Shown here one piece after another: positions 30,431-43,137 of a DNA stretch of 64,000 nt. Below the pieces are notes generated by a model. It searched no databases and had not been told where the DNA came from. It saw nothing but the letters and a program-made list of their open reading frames with translations. How positions within the stretch are numbered: the first letter of the stretch is position 1; each line of letters begins with the position of its first letter. The stretch is from Budorcas taxicolor. Lineage: Eukaryota; Chordata; Mammalia; Artiodactyla; Bovidae. Where the stretch lies: the NCBI RefSeq assembly GCF_023091745.1, contig NC_068926.1:68198001-68262000 (forward strand). The letters are read 5' to 3'. The translations under genes were made by a program, and so were the position numbers.

Positions 30431-31158
30431 GAGCAGGGTGGTGGGTGGGGCCCGGGCTCTTGAGGAAAGGTCCAGAACCAGGCAGAGTTTCCTCAATAAA
30501 TGGGTTTCCCCCCCTATGCTGACGGAGGTTTAATTCGAAACCGTGAGGTTTCCAGAATGAGGAATTTTGACTGAGATTTTTATCCCCGCCTGAGAGAATT
30601 GTATCTTGTGCGCCACTTCGGGCCCGGAGCTGAGTGGAAAATCCAAAGGGTAGCGCGAATCGGGCCTTGGGTTAGGAAAAAATAGCCTGCAGAGAAATTC
30701 CGCGAAATAAGTCCTTAGGAAGTGAGTCCCCCTTTTTAAAACTAGATTTACCTCATAGAGAAGGTTTAATAAACCATAGGTGATGCTCTCTCAGAATGGC
30801 AGGAGTGCCTGTAATTTCGTTTCTCTTTGCCTCTCTAAACTTTAAGCTATGAGCGTGTATTTATTTAAGAAAAGAAAAAAAAATGTGTATAAAAGATGAG
30901 ATTCAGGGCTCCTGCCTGCCTGTTATGGCGCAAAGGGAGTGGGGGTGGGGTACTTGTGAAAGAGGGGCCTCTGAATTGTAGCTGGGGACCAGTTTAGACA
31001 CAGGAATATTAAAATGGAGAAACCTGAGGAAACACCCTCACAGGCATTTTCACGTTTTTGAAGAAAATTATAAAATGTTAAGTTCCCTGGAATCACGAAG
31101 CAACCCTTTCTTTACATTGTTGCTTCCTCTGTGCTTAGCACTGTTTTAGGTTCTTAGG
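30431..31158. other. XBP1 upstream flank
   Basis: No recognised repeat or gene. The plus-strand reading frames here are extensions of CpG-island open frames. Confidence 0.4.
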
Positions 31159-31350
31159 GATGTTGGTCCACTCTTTCGTGACCCCATGGACTGTAATCTG
31201 CCAGGCTCCTCTGTCCATGGGATTTCCCAGGCAAGAATAATTGGAGTGGGTCGGCATTTCCTTCAGGAGATCTTCCCAACCTAAGGGTGGAACCTAGATA
31301 TCCTGCATTGGCAGGTGGATTCCTTACCACTGAGCCACCAGAGAAAGCCC
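31159..31350 (-). repeat. Bov-tA SINE
   Basis: Antisense Bov-tA: TTCGTGACCCCATGGACTGT, TTCCCAGGCAAGAATAATTG and ATTCCTTACCACTGAGCCAC. Confidence 0.9.
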
Positions 31351-32448
31351 TTAAGGGACCCAGAAGTGAGTGAATCTCTGGTGGTTGGAAGATAGGCAAA
31401 GAGGGAAAGAATGCTTCCAGGTAATTCTTCGGTGTTATTAAGTCAGACTAGCTTTTCAGTTATCTTTTGGTGGTGAGAAAACAAGTTGGGAAGAAGGAAT
31501 GAATGAAAATTCAATCTCTCAGTATACAGGCCCCTTTAAGGCATGGTTTCGGTTATCCCCAGGGCTGGACTGTGAGTCTCCTAGTATTTTCTTCCTCCAA
31601 ACCGGAGGAGTAAAATCAGTGACTTTATTTAAACTGAGTCGGCCCACCTCAGAGTGTCCTGAGCACAGGCTGCTTCCTTTGAGTGGAAAGGAGATGGGAG
31701 CTCATCAGAGAATAGGACAAAGCAGCCAGCCTCCCTTTTAAACTCATCAGCCTTGAGCTAACTGGGTCCTAAAGTGCATGCAGGGGTAGGACTCACTCCT
31801 GGCCCTGGAACATTTGGGGAAAATTCTTTGCAATGCTTTCTGGTGGAGACATACATGTTCCTGTTAAAGGACCTTGAAAAGCCATAAGAGGTTCTGAGAA
31901 AAGCCATGTAAATGTCATGAAGACTTTTAATATTTGTGAAGACCAAAAGAATGTCTGGCACTGTGTAAGAAATCTCAAGGCAACTAAAAGAAATTTAAAT
32001 CATTTAGACTTAAAATGCATAAGGATTTTATTAGTCCAGCATGGTGTAAATAAGTAACCATATGGAAAAGGTACAAGAGCTGGGGCAGAGGAGGAAAGGA
32101 GGATTGCATTTTAGTCTTGGTCAATGGGGTAGAAATAGAATGAGGTAGAAATAGAATGTTGAAACTAACTCTCCCAGCTTTGTTTTCAAGGCCCTTTTAA
32201 AAAAATCTTTTTGATAAACACATTAAATCATACTCAAAACCAGTCACTGGACCCAGTGCTGATTGCAGTCCATGGAATCATGAACACTCTTGTCCAAACC
32301 TTTGAACAGTTTTATATCCTTTCTGTAAGATTAATAATTCTTGCATCAGATGCCATTAATATTTTAAAACAAGGCACTTGTTTTAAGAGCTCTAAAATTT
32401 ACAAAATACAAAGTTCTTAGTCTTTGTGAAATGCAAGAAAGAGTAGAA
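31351..32448. other. Unassigned intergenic sequence
   Basis: Nothing recognised. Low-complexity AT-rich DNA with one 11-bp local duplication near 32,130-32,155 (GAGGTAGAAATAGAATG-like). Confidence 0.35.
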
Positions 32449-32614
32449 CATTCAGTTCAGTAGCTCAGTCGTGTCTGACTCTTTGTAACCCCATGGACTG
32501 CAGCACGCCAGGCTTCCCTGTCCATCACCAACTCCCGGAGCTTGCTCAAACTTACGTCCATCGAGTCGGTGATGCTGTCCAACCATCTCATCTTCCTTCA
32601 TCCCTTTCTCCTCT
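32449..32614 (-). repeat. BovB LINE 3' end fragment
   Basis: Antisense BovB 3' text: GACTGCAGCACGCCAGGCTT, CATCACCAACTCCCGGAGCT and CATCGAGTCGGTGATGCTGT. Confidence 0.88.
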
Positions 32615-32759
32615 TAATTTAGAACGTTAAGTCTAAATAAATGTCCATGTAAAAAAAAAAAAAAACTACACCAAAACAACTCAGAAGCAATCTGAAGCTA
32701 AAATTCAAGAACTGCTCTATCTACTACGGGAACCACTGACCACAGGTGGCAATCGATTC

Positions 32760-32942
32760 TTTTTTTTTTAATCTTTATTTATTTGGCTGCACCAGGTCTT
32801 AAGCCTAATCCTAGAGTCATAGTTGTGGCATGCAAACTCTTAGTTGCATCATGTAGGATCTAGTTTCCTAACCAGGGAACAAACCCAGGCCCCCTGAATT
32901 AGGAGCACTGAGTCTTAGCCACTGGACCACCAGGGAAGTTCC
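32760..32942 (-). repeat. CHR-type tRNA-derived SINE
   Basis: TTATTTGGCTGCACCAGGTC, CATCATGTAGGATCTAGTTT and GGACCACCAGGGAAGTTCCT. Confidence 0.87.
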
Positions 32943-33967
32943 TGCCTATTTATTCTTTTTCCCACCTCTCTTTTTCACGGTCTCCATTGTAACACTCTAC
33001 ACTCATGCTTAAGCTTCCCAAGGTGTACTGCCCTGAGGTAGAAAAATCTCTGGGGCTCGGAACAAACAGACCTATCAAGCTACTAGTGATGAGGCTGGAA
33101 AAGGAAATGACTTTCATCACTGAGTATCAAATCCCTTTCCAATTCCATTGGTTCTACTCCTTTGTTATAGACAAAAGTGAGTTGTCAGCAGAGACTTCAA
33201 TACCATAATTTTTAATGATAAATCATTATCATTGGCTTCTAACTCGAAAGATGTTCAGACAATTGAAGGGCATTGTTATAACTAAATATGCCTTCCTTAC
33301 CTATCCATTTAGGTATACAAAGTGTGGGGGCACTCTTTTTAATGAAAAAAAAAAAAGAATAAAGTTAATGCTGAATCCTACCTCACTCTAGCAATAAGTA
33401 CTATTAATCCACTGATACATGATGGAAAGATACATTTCCAATGTATTTTATTCTGTGTTTAATAATTACCAAAATTTGGAGTATGTTGTTTTGATAAGGT
33501 TTATAAAATTTGTCAGGATTTAAATTGTTACAATAGCTCCATGCAGAATAATTTTTTATGGTTTGAAAAAAGCTTTTAAATACTTATATGTATTTTTTGT
33601 CCAAGGTAGCCTTATTAGGTAATCAACAATAGACTTTTAAGCATAAAACTATGTTGCGTTGAGATAAATCCTGTAAGGAAAGTAGAATGGGCAGGAATAC
33701 ACAGAGTGATGCTGTGTTCTCAGTGCATCTTATCAGGAGGCACAAGATGACCATTTGTCCCATAACTAGTGATGTTAATTCTTACCAATTGGTTACCATA
33801 GTACCCCCTGAAGTTAATTAGTCCTGGTACTTAATAAGAAGGATACTTATAGAAAGATATTTTAAGATTTCTAGCTATCCTGTTCCTCATTAGATTTTCA
33901 CTCACAGTTCTAGGATCCATATATCATTCTTCCTTAAATTAATTGTTACCACAGTGATTTCCTTTCT
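32943..33967. other. Unassigned intergenic sequence
   Basis: AT-rich DNA with no gene or repeat family I can name. Confidence 0.35.
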
Positions 33968-34231
33968 TTTTTTTTTAAAAAAAGCTTTATTCCTGACTGC
34001 GCTGGGCCTTCGTTGGCTGTGTGCTGGTCTCAGTGTCTGGGCCTCTCATTGTGGTGGCTCCTCTTGTGTTGGAACACGAGCGTTAGGGCAGATGGGCTCA
34101 GTAGTTGTGGTGCCTAAGCTTAGTTGCCCCAGTGGCATGTGGGGTCTTTTTGGGCCAGGGATTAAACCCGTGTCCCCTGCATTCCTAGGTGGATTCTTCA
34201 ACTGACTAACCCTAACCACCAGGGAAGTCCC
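33968..34231 (-). repeat. CHR-1-like tRNA-derived SINE
   Basis: CTGACTGCGCTGGGCCTTCG, GCTCAGTAGTTGTGGTGCCT and AACCACCAGGGAAGTCCCAC. Confidence 0.87.
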
Positions 34232-35400
34232 ACAAGGCTTTCTTAGACTGCTAGTACAGACTGTTATTTAACTCTTTCATTGTTACCTGGCTTTCCATTT
34301 GTGTACACATTGTTATGTTTTTCCAACCGGATTTCAAAAAGCTCATTAGAAACAGAAGCATGTGTTACACTTCTTTGTGTTTAGTATAGTGCTGAGTACA
34401 CATTAGACATTCAATAAATATATTTTTAAATGGTTATTATACTGTTAGGTTGTCTGCAATATGCTTTAAAAGACAGAACATCTTTTAAATTACTCTGGCA
34501 GATTGCTACATAATACCATTTTCTTGAAAGCAGAATTCAAGACAAAGCTGGTCTGTCTTGGACTCATTACTAAAGCCTAGAATGTGCTCCTTTTAAGGCA
34601 CTAAGGCAATATTCCTAGTTATTTACGCAGCATCTATTCTGTTTTTCTTCCTTATTAAAACTAATAATAACTAGTTTTGCACAGGTTGCCTAACTGAAAA
34701 CATTTAGCTTCCCAATTCCCTGGAAACTCTGAGTAGATGTGGAATGAAGTTCAGGCCAGTGTATAAGTGGAAGTAGTAGGCAGAGAGGATTCCGGGAAAG
34801 CTTGTTAAATGAAGACTCTGCTGGGAGGCCTTACACCTTTTGACTGTTGCCCCTTTCCCCCAGGCAATGCTGCTTGTCTGCGATGCTGATAGCAGTGGAA
34901 AGATTGAGACAGTTCATCAGCCACCCTGCAAACATGAGGGAAGAAGCCACAAACTAAGGATGTCAGAGAGTAAAGACAGAAGGAGTCTGGGTTCCTGATG
35001 CCGTCAGAGTGGTCATCTAGCCCTGACCTAGTTCTAGACTGCCCGCTTACAGATCCCAAGTTACATGTGACAAGTAGAATTATCATGGTGGCTGGGTTTT
35101 TATTATCTGCCATACAACACAATCCTCGCTTTTACAGGCACTTACTTACACGCTGCCCTAAGTCAGATTTTCCAAACACTGTCTTTGTTGTGCTTGTGAA
35201 TGGGCTGCTAGTACTGCTGAGGAAGAAGCATGCTGAAGTAGAGTGACAGGAAGTAGGTGGATCCCTGAGACAAAGTTTTTATCCGTTTCCTTCCAATACC
35301 AGGAAAAGAGATGAGTCACTTAGCATTATAGCATCACTATTTTGTGGCCAGAAAAAAAAAAAAAAGAAAAAACCCTGTAAGTTCTAAGGGGCAAAATAAT
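34232..35400. other. Unassigned intergenic sequence
   Basis: No recognised gene. A poly-A-rich spot lies at 35350-35372. The frame at 34998-35246 has no family resemblance. Confidence 0.35.
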
Positions 35401-35910
35401 CATCTTAAAGCTACACTTTTCCAGCTTATCTGTCTGTCCCATACTTCAGTCCCATCATTCTTCTGGAATGTCCCTTTCCTCTCTCTGTTTAAACCATGTT
35501 TTCCCAGCCTCATCATTAATTAATTTGGGGCTGAACAACCCTTTGCTGTGGGTGACGCGCTATCCTGTGCATTGTGAAATCTTACCAGCATTCCGGGTCT
35601 CTATTCACTAGAGGCCAGTAGCACCCCACCCCCACTCTTGCCCATTAGGACAACCAAAATTGTCTCTGGATGTGATCAGTGCCCCTGGGAGCTGAGACCT
35701 CCCCCCTGCCCACCGTTAAGATCCACTGCTCTAAACTTGTGTCAAAAATCACCCCACTGTGCACCTGCATAGACTTCCAGCAACACTGCCTACGATCATC
35801 GGCAGTACTGCCTACCTACCTAGATCTCCATGTTAAACTGTAAGCTCCCTGAAGGCGGGGACTACATCTGACTCATCTTTGTAATCTCCCTGTTCATTGA
35901 CAAAACAGAT
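35400..35910 (+). repeat. L2 LINE 3' end split by a DNA-transposon fossil
   Basis: The right part has L2 3' text TGTAAGCTCCCTGAAGGCGG and GGACTACATCTGACTCATCT. The left part near 35420-35480 may be the same L2. The middle is a separate element. Confidence 0.5.
35480..35745 (+). mobile_element. hAT-Charlie-type (MER) DNA-transposon fossil
   Basis: TCCTGTGCATTGTGAAATCT, AGAGGCCAGTAGCACCCCAC and GACAACCAAAATTGTCTCTG match the internal text of a common nonautonomous MER element. Exact family not named. Confidence 0.5.
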
Positions 35911-36985
35911 ATTAAAATGGTCCAGGACAATAATGGTAATAGATTTCAGGAATCCTGGCTCCTTGATACCATGATTTTGACACTCACTGTTAAAGATGCC
36001 TGTGTCCTATGCCTTTGCTTCATATCTTACTTTATAGGCACTCATGCTGTAGTCAAGAGACAGATTCTAGCAGAAAAGTGCTACATGGCTTATTGTTATA
36101 AACACCAATTGGATGGTAAAGGAGAGCAAAAAATTGTAAGACAACTTTTTATGGTCTCACAAAGAGAAATGAAAAATTCTTAAATGATAAGGGAAAGAGT
36201 GAAAAGCCAAAGTCTATATATACTATTTTTGTTTCCTTAATGGAATCAAACTTGTATTTTAGTCAGAAAGTGCTATGTACACCCCTCTTCCAGTTCCCCT
36301 TCCCCCTAAAATTGTCCTTTTACATGACTGTGGTCCATTTGTCACAGCTAAGAAACTGACCTGAAAGCGCAGGGATTCATTACTCATGAGAAATGGATGA
36401 AGTCGTTTGGTTTGCTAGGACTAGTGATTCTAATGCTTTTAATTTCATGAGTATGTGTTTAAAGGCAGACATTTTTGAACCATTTGAGTAACAGGACACC
36501 AACATGTGGGCAGGAAGTCCTCCTGGTGGTGCTGGCGGATGCTTCCTTCAATCCTGCAGGCTGCCCACCCCTTTCTGGAGAAGAGTTGCAACACTTCCTG
36601 AAGTTCATTTGTGTGTATTAGGCCTCTAAGAAATTCAATACTCCTTCGGCTTCTGCAAAACCCTGCCGTTCATTTGCTCAGTAAATTAAACAGAGCCTGA
36701 AAGGGCGCAGACAGTAACAAAAGGAAAAGTTTTGTTTGAAAAGGGAAAAGATATTACATGGCTCTCTTTTACAGTTGGCATTGACCCAGAGCAGTAAATG
36801 GCTCAACGTTTGTTTTTGTATTTTTTGAAGAAAGTACAGACTCTCCATTGTCAGTACCTTTATTGCCACCAAGGTTCAAAGGCAGTAGGAGGAGCAAGTT
36901 TTATCTTACTTGAAAGAAGTTTCAGTGGGGCAGGTGCCCTTCATTAGTCCTAAGAAAATAAATATCAATGTGCTGGTTGTGAAAT
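35911..36985. other. Unassigned intergenic sequence
   Basis: No recognised gene or repeat family. Confidence 0.35.
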
Positions 36986-36987
36986 TT

Positions 36988-37500
36988 TTTTTTTAATAGA
37001 CTTTTTTTGGGTATAATTTTAGATCGACAGAAAAGTTACAAGGCCAATAGAATTCGCTTATGCCACCCTCCCACCCTACTCCCCTACACAAACAGTTCTA
37101 GTTTCCCGTAATGTTATCAGCCTTTTTAGGTGGCAGAGTGAAAAAGAATCCTCCTCCAAAACAGGAGACACAAGAGATGCGGGTTCAGTCCCTGGGTTGG
37201 GAAGAGCCCCTGGAGTAGGAAATGGCAACCCACTCCTGTATTCTTGCCTGAAAAATTCTATGGACAAAGGAGTCTGGCAGGCTACAGTCCATGGGGTTAC
37301 AAACAGCTGGACACTACTGAGCGCACACATACAATGTGTTGAGCCTACACTACCATTGTTACATTTGTCAAAATTCAGAAACCAGTACTGACACGGTGCT
37401 ATTAACTAAACTCTAGACCTTATTTGGATTTCAACAGTTTCTCCCTTACTTTCTGTTTTCTGTTCTAGGATCCTGCCTTGGTTTTGATTGCTTAGCTTTC
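36988..37500 (+). repeat. Old L1-like fragment split by a Bov-tA
   Basis: GGGTATAATTTTAGATCGAC and GTTACATTTGTCAAAATTCA, CACTAAACTCTAGACC-like phrases resemble an old L1-derived repeat on either side of the SINE. Confidence 0.4.
37125..37332 (+). repeat. Bov-tA SINE
   Basis: Sense Bov-tA with a divergent head, then TCAGTCCCTGGGTTGGGAAG, GGAAATGGCAACCCACTCCT and GGCTACAGTCCATGGGGTTA. Confidence 0.9.
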
Positions 37501-38125
37501 ATATGGTATATCTGTTTTTGTAAAATGTTTCATGAGTAATTTCAGTTAGTGATATTTATCTGCAGTGCTGGATTCAACCAAACTCAGCCTTCCCAGACAC
37601 ATACATACCATGAGGCTCTGACTCTAAAATAATAGCAACTGAATCCCTCCGTCTTTGGTGAGATGGCCTTGCCTTTAGGTGATGCTGTGAGTTTTATCCT
37701 GACCCAGCTCAAAGGAGACAAGATTTCTTGAGAATGGCCCAGGGACTTTCAATATTAAAAAAAAAAAATCCTCCTGTCTTTTATTTATAGCTGACTTTGT
37801 ACATCTAATATTCCTGTGGGGAAAGACAGCGAGCTGTACATTTTCTGTTTTCTCATAAACTTTTTTTCATGAAAACATCCAGGATTTATGCAGCTCCAAG
37901 AATCAGCTGGGTAGAATATAGACCAAACTCTGGTTTGGTGAATAAAGGAAATACGAAAAGAGAAAAGCTTTGGAAGCGGAGGACGAGAATTACGATTGCC
38001 TTCAAGAATATTAGAACAGAGACCATACATCTTCCATTTCCAGACCCTGTAAGGACAGTCCTTGCAACCTGCGGGCTGGAGGCCTGGGCTAGCAACATAG
38101 ACAAATGGACATCGGGCAGGTTTTC
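37501..38125. other. Unassigned intergenic sequence
   Basis: Nothing recognised apart from an A-rich run at 37757-37768. Confidence 0.35.
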
Positions 38126-38290
38126 AGCTCTAACACATACTAGTTAGGTAACATTGGACAAGTTACTTGACCTCTCTGAGCTTCAATTTCCCTGTTAGGG
38201 AAATGAGAATTAAGCGTCAACCAAGATAATATGTTAAACACAGCTCGTGACGCAGAGAAAGCATCACAATTTATGTTAGGTATTACTCTC
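38126..38290 (+). repeat. MIR SINE
   Basis: GTAACATTGGACAAGTTACT, GACCTCTCTGAGCTTCAATT and GTTAGGGAAATGAGAATTAA. Confidence 0.65.
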
Positions 38291-38869
38291 ACCCAGGGTC
38301 ATCCACCTTCATACCATGTGTCATTCCACACTCTTTCTAGCTTCACACAATTCTCATCCTTCCTTCTATCTTTTCATATCTGGTAGCCAGGAGTTTTGAC
38401 AGGTCCCAGAAGGCCAAGTAGAGCAATGGTGGGTCCAAGTCTTTAAAATGTCTGAATATAAAATTTGATCACTGATTACATGCAGAAAAGTGCCCATGAA
38501 GGTGGACCATAGTGATGGATGACATGTAGGAGAGGCGTCATTGGGATGGACACTGGGTGACTTTTCCCCAGCTTTGCCCTCCCCCAACAAGAGGACAAAA
38601 GGCCCACGTTTCCCTGGGGTGGGCTGGACCTGGCCACAGGCTGCCGACAACCGGTTCTGTCTGTGTGACCTATGTCAACATTCCCAGCAGAGAACTGCCA
38701 ACATTGCCTCGGTACACAGACCTGTGACCTCCAGTGAGATTCCGGGGTGGAGCCTGGATGATGCCATACCTGGGCCTGGGGGGCTCGTGGGAGTTGCTCT
38801 GCACAGAACAGCTGAGCAAGGCTGCAGGATCTGGGGAGGAAGAGGTTGGGATCTCCAGTTTTTTAAAAA

Positions 38870-39013
38870 GGGACCCTGTTGGCACCTTCCTGGCGGTCCA
38901 GTGGTTAGCTCCGAGCTTTTACTGCGGAGGGCCTGGGTTCAATCCCTGGTCGGAGAACTAGGATCTCACAGGTCACAAGGCGCAGCCAGAAAAAAAAGTG
39001 GGGGACCCTGTTG
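38870..39013 (+). repeat. CHR-2-type SINE with perfect 12-bp target-site duplication
   Basis: The SINE occupies 38882-39001 (CACCTTCCTGGCGGTCCAGT to GCGCAGCCAGAAAAAAAAGT). GGGACCCTGTTG flanks it at 38870-38881 and 39002-39013. Confidence 0.93.
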
Positions 39014-39272
39014 TTTTGTACTAAAAAGAATCATTTTGTGTTTGAAAATGAGTTGTGTTTTCCAACCTAGAGTTCCAGAATTATACAGTTTATTACAATC
39101 TTTAGGACCCACAACATGTTTCCTAAAAGCCCTTGTCACGGTCTTGCCTGCATGGGAGCCAGAGGTGGGGGACCCACCGCTAAACTTGAACAGCACAGGG
39201 TGGGGGTCAGTGCTTGGCTCTGCTGGGGGACCAGGAATACACCATGGATCTCTTCAAGAGCCTTTTTTTCAT

Positions 39273-39599
39273 TGTTGTTGTCTGTTTCTGTTTTAAATTA
39301 TTTGTTTATTTTTGGCTGTCCTGAGTCTTCATTGTTGTGCGGGCTTTCCTCTAGTTTCAGAATGATCTCAGGGGCTATATTCTCTAGTGGTGGTGTACGG
39401 GCTTCCCATTGTGGCACGTGGACTCGGCAGTTGCAGCTCCGGGCTCTGGAGCACAGGCTCAGCAGCTGTGACACCCGGGCTTATGAGCTCCGCAGCACGT
39501 GGGATCTTTTCAGATCAGGGATCCCAACTTGCATCTCCTGCATTGGCAGGTGAACTCTTTACCACTGGGCCCCCTGGGAAGCCCTGTTGTTGTCTGTTT
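39273..39599 (-). repeat. CHR-1-like SINE with perfect 15-bp target-site duplication
   Basis: The SINE occupies about 39288-39584 (TTTATTTTTGGCTGTCCTGA to CCCCCTGGGAAGCC). TGTTGTTGTCTGTTT flanks it at 39273-39287 and 39585-39599. Confidence 0.92.
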
Positions 39600-39664
39600 T
39601 TACTAGAAAAGACAGGCAGGCATGTGCATGAAAGCAACCTAACAGTGCCTGAGTGCCTGGAACA

Positions 39665-39762
39665 CAGGAAGGAGCTTGTTGCATTCAGGTCCAGGCTCCG
39701 AAGCAAAGGCAGTCAGGAAGGAGCTTGTTGTATTCAGGTCCAGACTCTGAAGCAAAGGCAGT
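39665..39762. repeat. 49-bp tandem duplication
   Basis: CAGGAAGGAGCTTGTTG begins each unit, at 39665 and 39714. The two units differ at only a few bases (GCATTC/GTATTC, GGCTCCG/GACTCTG). Confidence 0.9.
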
Positions 39763-41984
39763 CCAGCCTGAGCCCCTTCACTTCACCGGGGCGGCCCTGT
39801 CTTGGAATCTGAAGGAAACTGACATCAGCAGAGATAACCCCGTTTGAGCTCTTCACGCCCACAAACAGCCTCCTCGGCACTAGATAACAGGACGCTGGTG
39901 ACTCGAGTGTCCACCCGCCAGCCTCAGACTCCCACCCAGGGCAGTGCTGACCAGGAACAGGCACTGCCACAGAAGGAATGAATGCAGGTTCTCGGACATC
40001 CCAAAGCCACATGCCAGGGATCCTTTAGATTCACCTTCCAGGTGACCAGGTGACTTTACAAGTCAAAGGGCCTCTGAATCTGACTTTATTTTCCAGAACA
40101 GAGAAAGGGATAGAGAAGATAGCCACCCTGGGCACAGCTTTGGAGGAAAATAAAATTTCTCAATTGATGTGTTTCATCAGTGTCTTGAAAAATCAACTTT
40201 GTTCAGGCTTGCAGGAAGTGTGTTGTCTACATGTAACTTTAAACATTTGGGGGGCAGAAATTGAAAACAGTTTTCTAAAGGGACACTCCTAATCTTGATC
40301 AGCAAATGTACCCCTACTCCTCCAGGGACCAGGACAAGGAGGAGAACAGTTTGTACTGACTTAAGGTTCTCCTGAAAATTTCCATCCTTCACCTGTGCTC
40401 AACTATTTGCATTCAATAGTTTTCTTTTTTTTAATTTCTGTTCCATGTGCAATGAACTGATATTTCCAACACTATGATTAGAACCACAGCCAGAAAACAG
40501 TTGACTTGGAGTCAGTCATTCATCCTGAGCGCTGTGCTGCCTTTATCTTCTCAGTGGGAGCAGAATCTAGAAAAGGAGAGAGATAATAAGTGACTAACGT
40601 TGTATAACTGTAAGCAACCCTTAGGAGCAGGACTGAGAAGCAAAGGCCTAACTCTGCAGGGCCATCACGGAAGGCTTCCAAGAGGAGGTAATATTCATGA
40701 GGCCTTGAAGGATGAGCAGGAGCTTGTGTAGGATTTAGCTTTACTTTTCCCCTTGCTCCTTCTCCCTGCTAGAGAAGCTAGATGCCACCTGGCCCCTGAG
40801 CTAGAATCTCAAGAAAGCAGTAATTGTTCACTCGGGGCTAAAAAAGACCTGAAACTACCACAACATATATTCAACCTTTGACACCTGCTACCGTTCCTGA
40901 GGCTGAGTGGATAAGAAGACCCTTCCGGATTTCGGTATACTTTATTCCAACTCTCCTGAGACATCCTTTGTCCCTTTCTTACCCTCATCCTTAGCCTCCT
41001 TCAAGATTTCCTTGATATTTTTGTTTTAACCAACAACTTTTCTTTAGAAATGGAGACAGGAAAGAAAGAGAGAGAGACAAGATACTTTCCCATCCTCCCC
41101 ACCCTTCCCTTGTTTGGCTTTCAATTCTGCTCACTCGCTCCCTCCCCAGTTCCTTAGCGTGCTTCTCTCCTTAAAGGAGACAGGAGGGACTTTGGGGTAT
41201 CTGAGTTCAGGGGGTGCTGTCCCTCTCCTGAGTCCCTTGGAGGAGTTTTCCCTTGGGGTCAGGAGCCAGGTGGGAGCCTGGCGTTCTGGAATCTGTGTCT
41301 GTGCCCCCTCCCACCGCCCTCCCCCAACCCCCCAGCTTTCCTCACTTTGCACAATGAGGTCGTTGACCTTTTCCATTTCATCTTGGTTTCCCTCTATACC
41401 CTCCTTGGCTTGGCAACCACAAATCACCTGCTTCCTCCTTGGCATTTCTTATGTGCATCCCATTGAAATTAAAAACTCAAGAGGAAGAGGCCCCACAGAC
41501 CTTGAAATGTTCAACCTGCCTCCTGGCCTTGGCCTCTGGCTCGACTGGTCCCACCTGCTCTCCTGGGAGAGTGGGCAGCTGATGAAATCCAGAGGCCCCG
41601 AGACCTCCCTTCCAGTAAGTGCTCTTGTTTGCATATCCTGGTTGGAAAACAGGAACCGCTGGCTGGAAATCGATCAGGGAGGTAAAGTTACTGAATGAGT
41701 GGCTGAGTGAGCCGTAGGCAGCGGCCTTCCCCAGAAAGGCAGAATCTGCTGTCTCTTTTAACTGGTTAAAATCTTCCCTGTTTGTTTGCTCTCTACTTCT
41801 GAAAGTTTTCTTGGAACCCTCTTCCCAGAAGAAGCCAGGTAGTGGGAAATCAGGGTCACAAAGAACAAGAAACCTCGTTTGGGCCCTCCTAAGTCGCAAA
41901 GCTCCCTTTATTTTCAAAGAAACCAGCATGAGGATGTGTGAAATAAGTCACTACTAGAACATGAGCGAACAGTCACAGGATGTG
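39763..41984. other. Unassigned intergenic sequence
   Basis: The part 40650-40730 resembles an old mammalian repeat (GGAAGGCTTCCAAGAGGAGG). A GA-rich run lies near 41050-41080. Overlapping frames open on both strands at 41114-41929 have no family resemblance. Confidence 0.35.
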
Positions 41985-42160
41985 AGCCAGGCATGGTGCA
42001 TAACTCCCTAGCCTCTGGTCTCTTTGCAAGGTAGGAATCAGCTCTGTTTCTCAGAGGAGGACGATCAGGCTCTGAGAGGGTAAGCCGAAGGTCATGAGGT
42101 TGACCTGGGATTCAAACCTGCATCCCTGTGACTTCAGAGGTTGTCCAGCTTTCTGGAGGT
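41985..42160 (-). repeat. MIR SINE
   Basis: Antisense MIR: GGTGCATAACTCCCTAGCCT, GTTTCTCAGAGGAGGACGAT and TTGACCTGGGATTCAAACCT. Confidence 0.6.
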
Positions 42161-42639
42161 TGCACAGGCGTAGAGAGGACCCAGGCCAGGCCCACTGCTT
42201 TTAGGACAAGATGCCTCTGAGGCGACCCCCGCCTTCAGTAATTTGCATGGCATGACACAGAAACTGAAAACTCAAGTCAAGGTGTCCGAAACCAGCAAAA
42301 GAAGGTTTCTTTCAGTCGCTGTTCCCGTCCACTGGTGGGGGTACAGATTGGGTGACATTTACTGTGCAAACAGCAGCCTGGGAGCCAGGCAGAGCCCACA
42401 CCTAGCTGAGTAAATAGCACCTGGAGGCCTTGAGGCAGGGCACCCAAGGTCCCTGGTGAGGCCTCCCTTTGAGAGGCAAACAGGAGAAGGTGCCTGCGGG
42501 CTGGGAGCCGGGAGCCCGGAGCACTGGTCCTAGTGCTGACTCGTGTACGTCTCTGCTCCTCACCTGGAAGTGGAGGAGATCAACACGTGACACGGGGGTC
42601 TGGCTGCAGGGGTCAGTTTGCTGGGGGCAGACCTGCAGA
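42161..42639. other. Unassigned intergenic sequence
   Basis: Nothing recognised. Confidence 0.35.
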
Positions 42640-42800
42640 GGGTCAAATCGAGCTGCCTGGGTTCAAGTGTGAACTTCACCACTCACACACTCTGTGACCC
42701 CCAGACAAGTCTTTAACTTTTCAGAGCCTCTGTTTTCCCATTACTCATCCGAGAATAATTATAGGACCCATCTCACAAGGGTCTTCAAGGAATCACAGTC
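42640..42800 (+). repeat. MIR SINE
   Basis: GAGCTGCCTGGGTTCAAGTG, TCTGTGACCCCCAGACAAGT and TCAGAGCCTCTGTTTTCCCA. Confidence 0.75.
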
Positions 42801-43137
42801 AGAAGGCACAGTAGGATTCTAGAATATTCCACCATGGCCATGAGAGTCCTTTCCTTTGACTTTTTGTTGCTGTTGTTAGGGACATTGAGATTCAATTGAA
42901 GGAAAAGTTAACAAACTTACAAGAGAGTTAACCTCTTAGAGTTCAAGCTTAATTCAGTGCTGGTATCTAGTTGGGAATTATTAGTGATTCCTTAATTCTG
43001 CAAATATTCAGTGAATGCTTGGAACCTGAAAAGGCGCTTTACTAGTTCTCTGGATGATACATGGATATTAACACGTGGACCTTTTCTGTCCAAGAGGAGA
43101 CACACACAAATGTCTATGACACAGAAGTAACAGCAGT

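Noticed and set aside
29762..30533. Plus-strand frames of 109-160 residues antisense to XBP1 exon 1
   Set aside because: Same CpG-island effect; composition is Pro/Ala/Arg-rich and the strand is antisense to a well-supported exon.
38541..39296. 251-residue plus-strand frame
   Set aside because: It crosses a complete CHR-2 SINE with target-site duplication, so the frame is a composite of host DNA and SINE.
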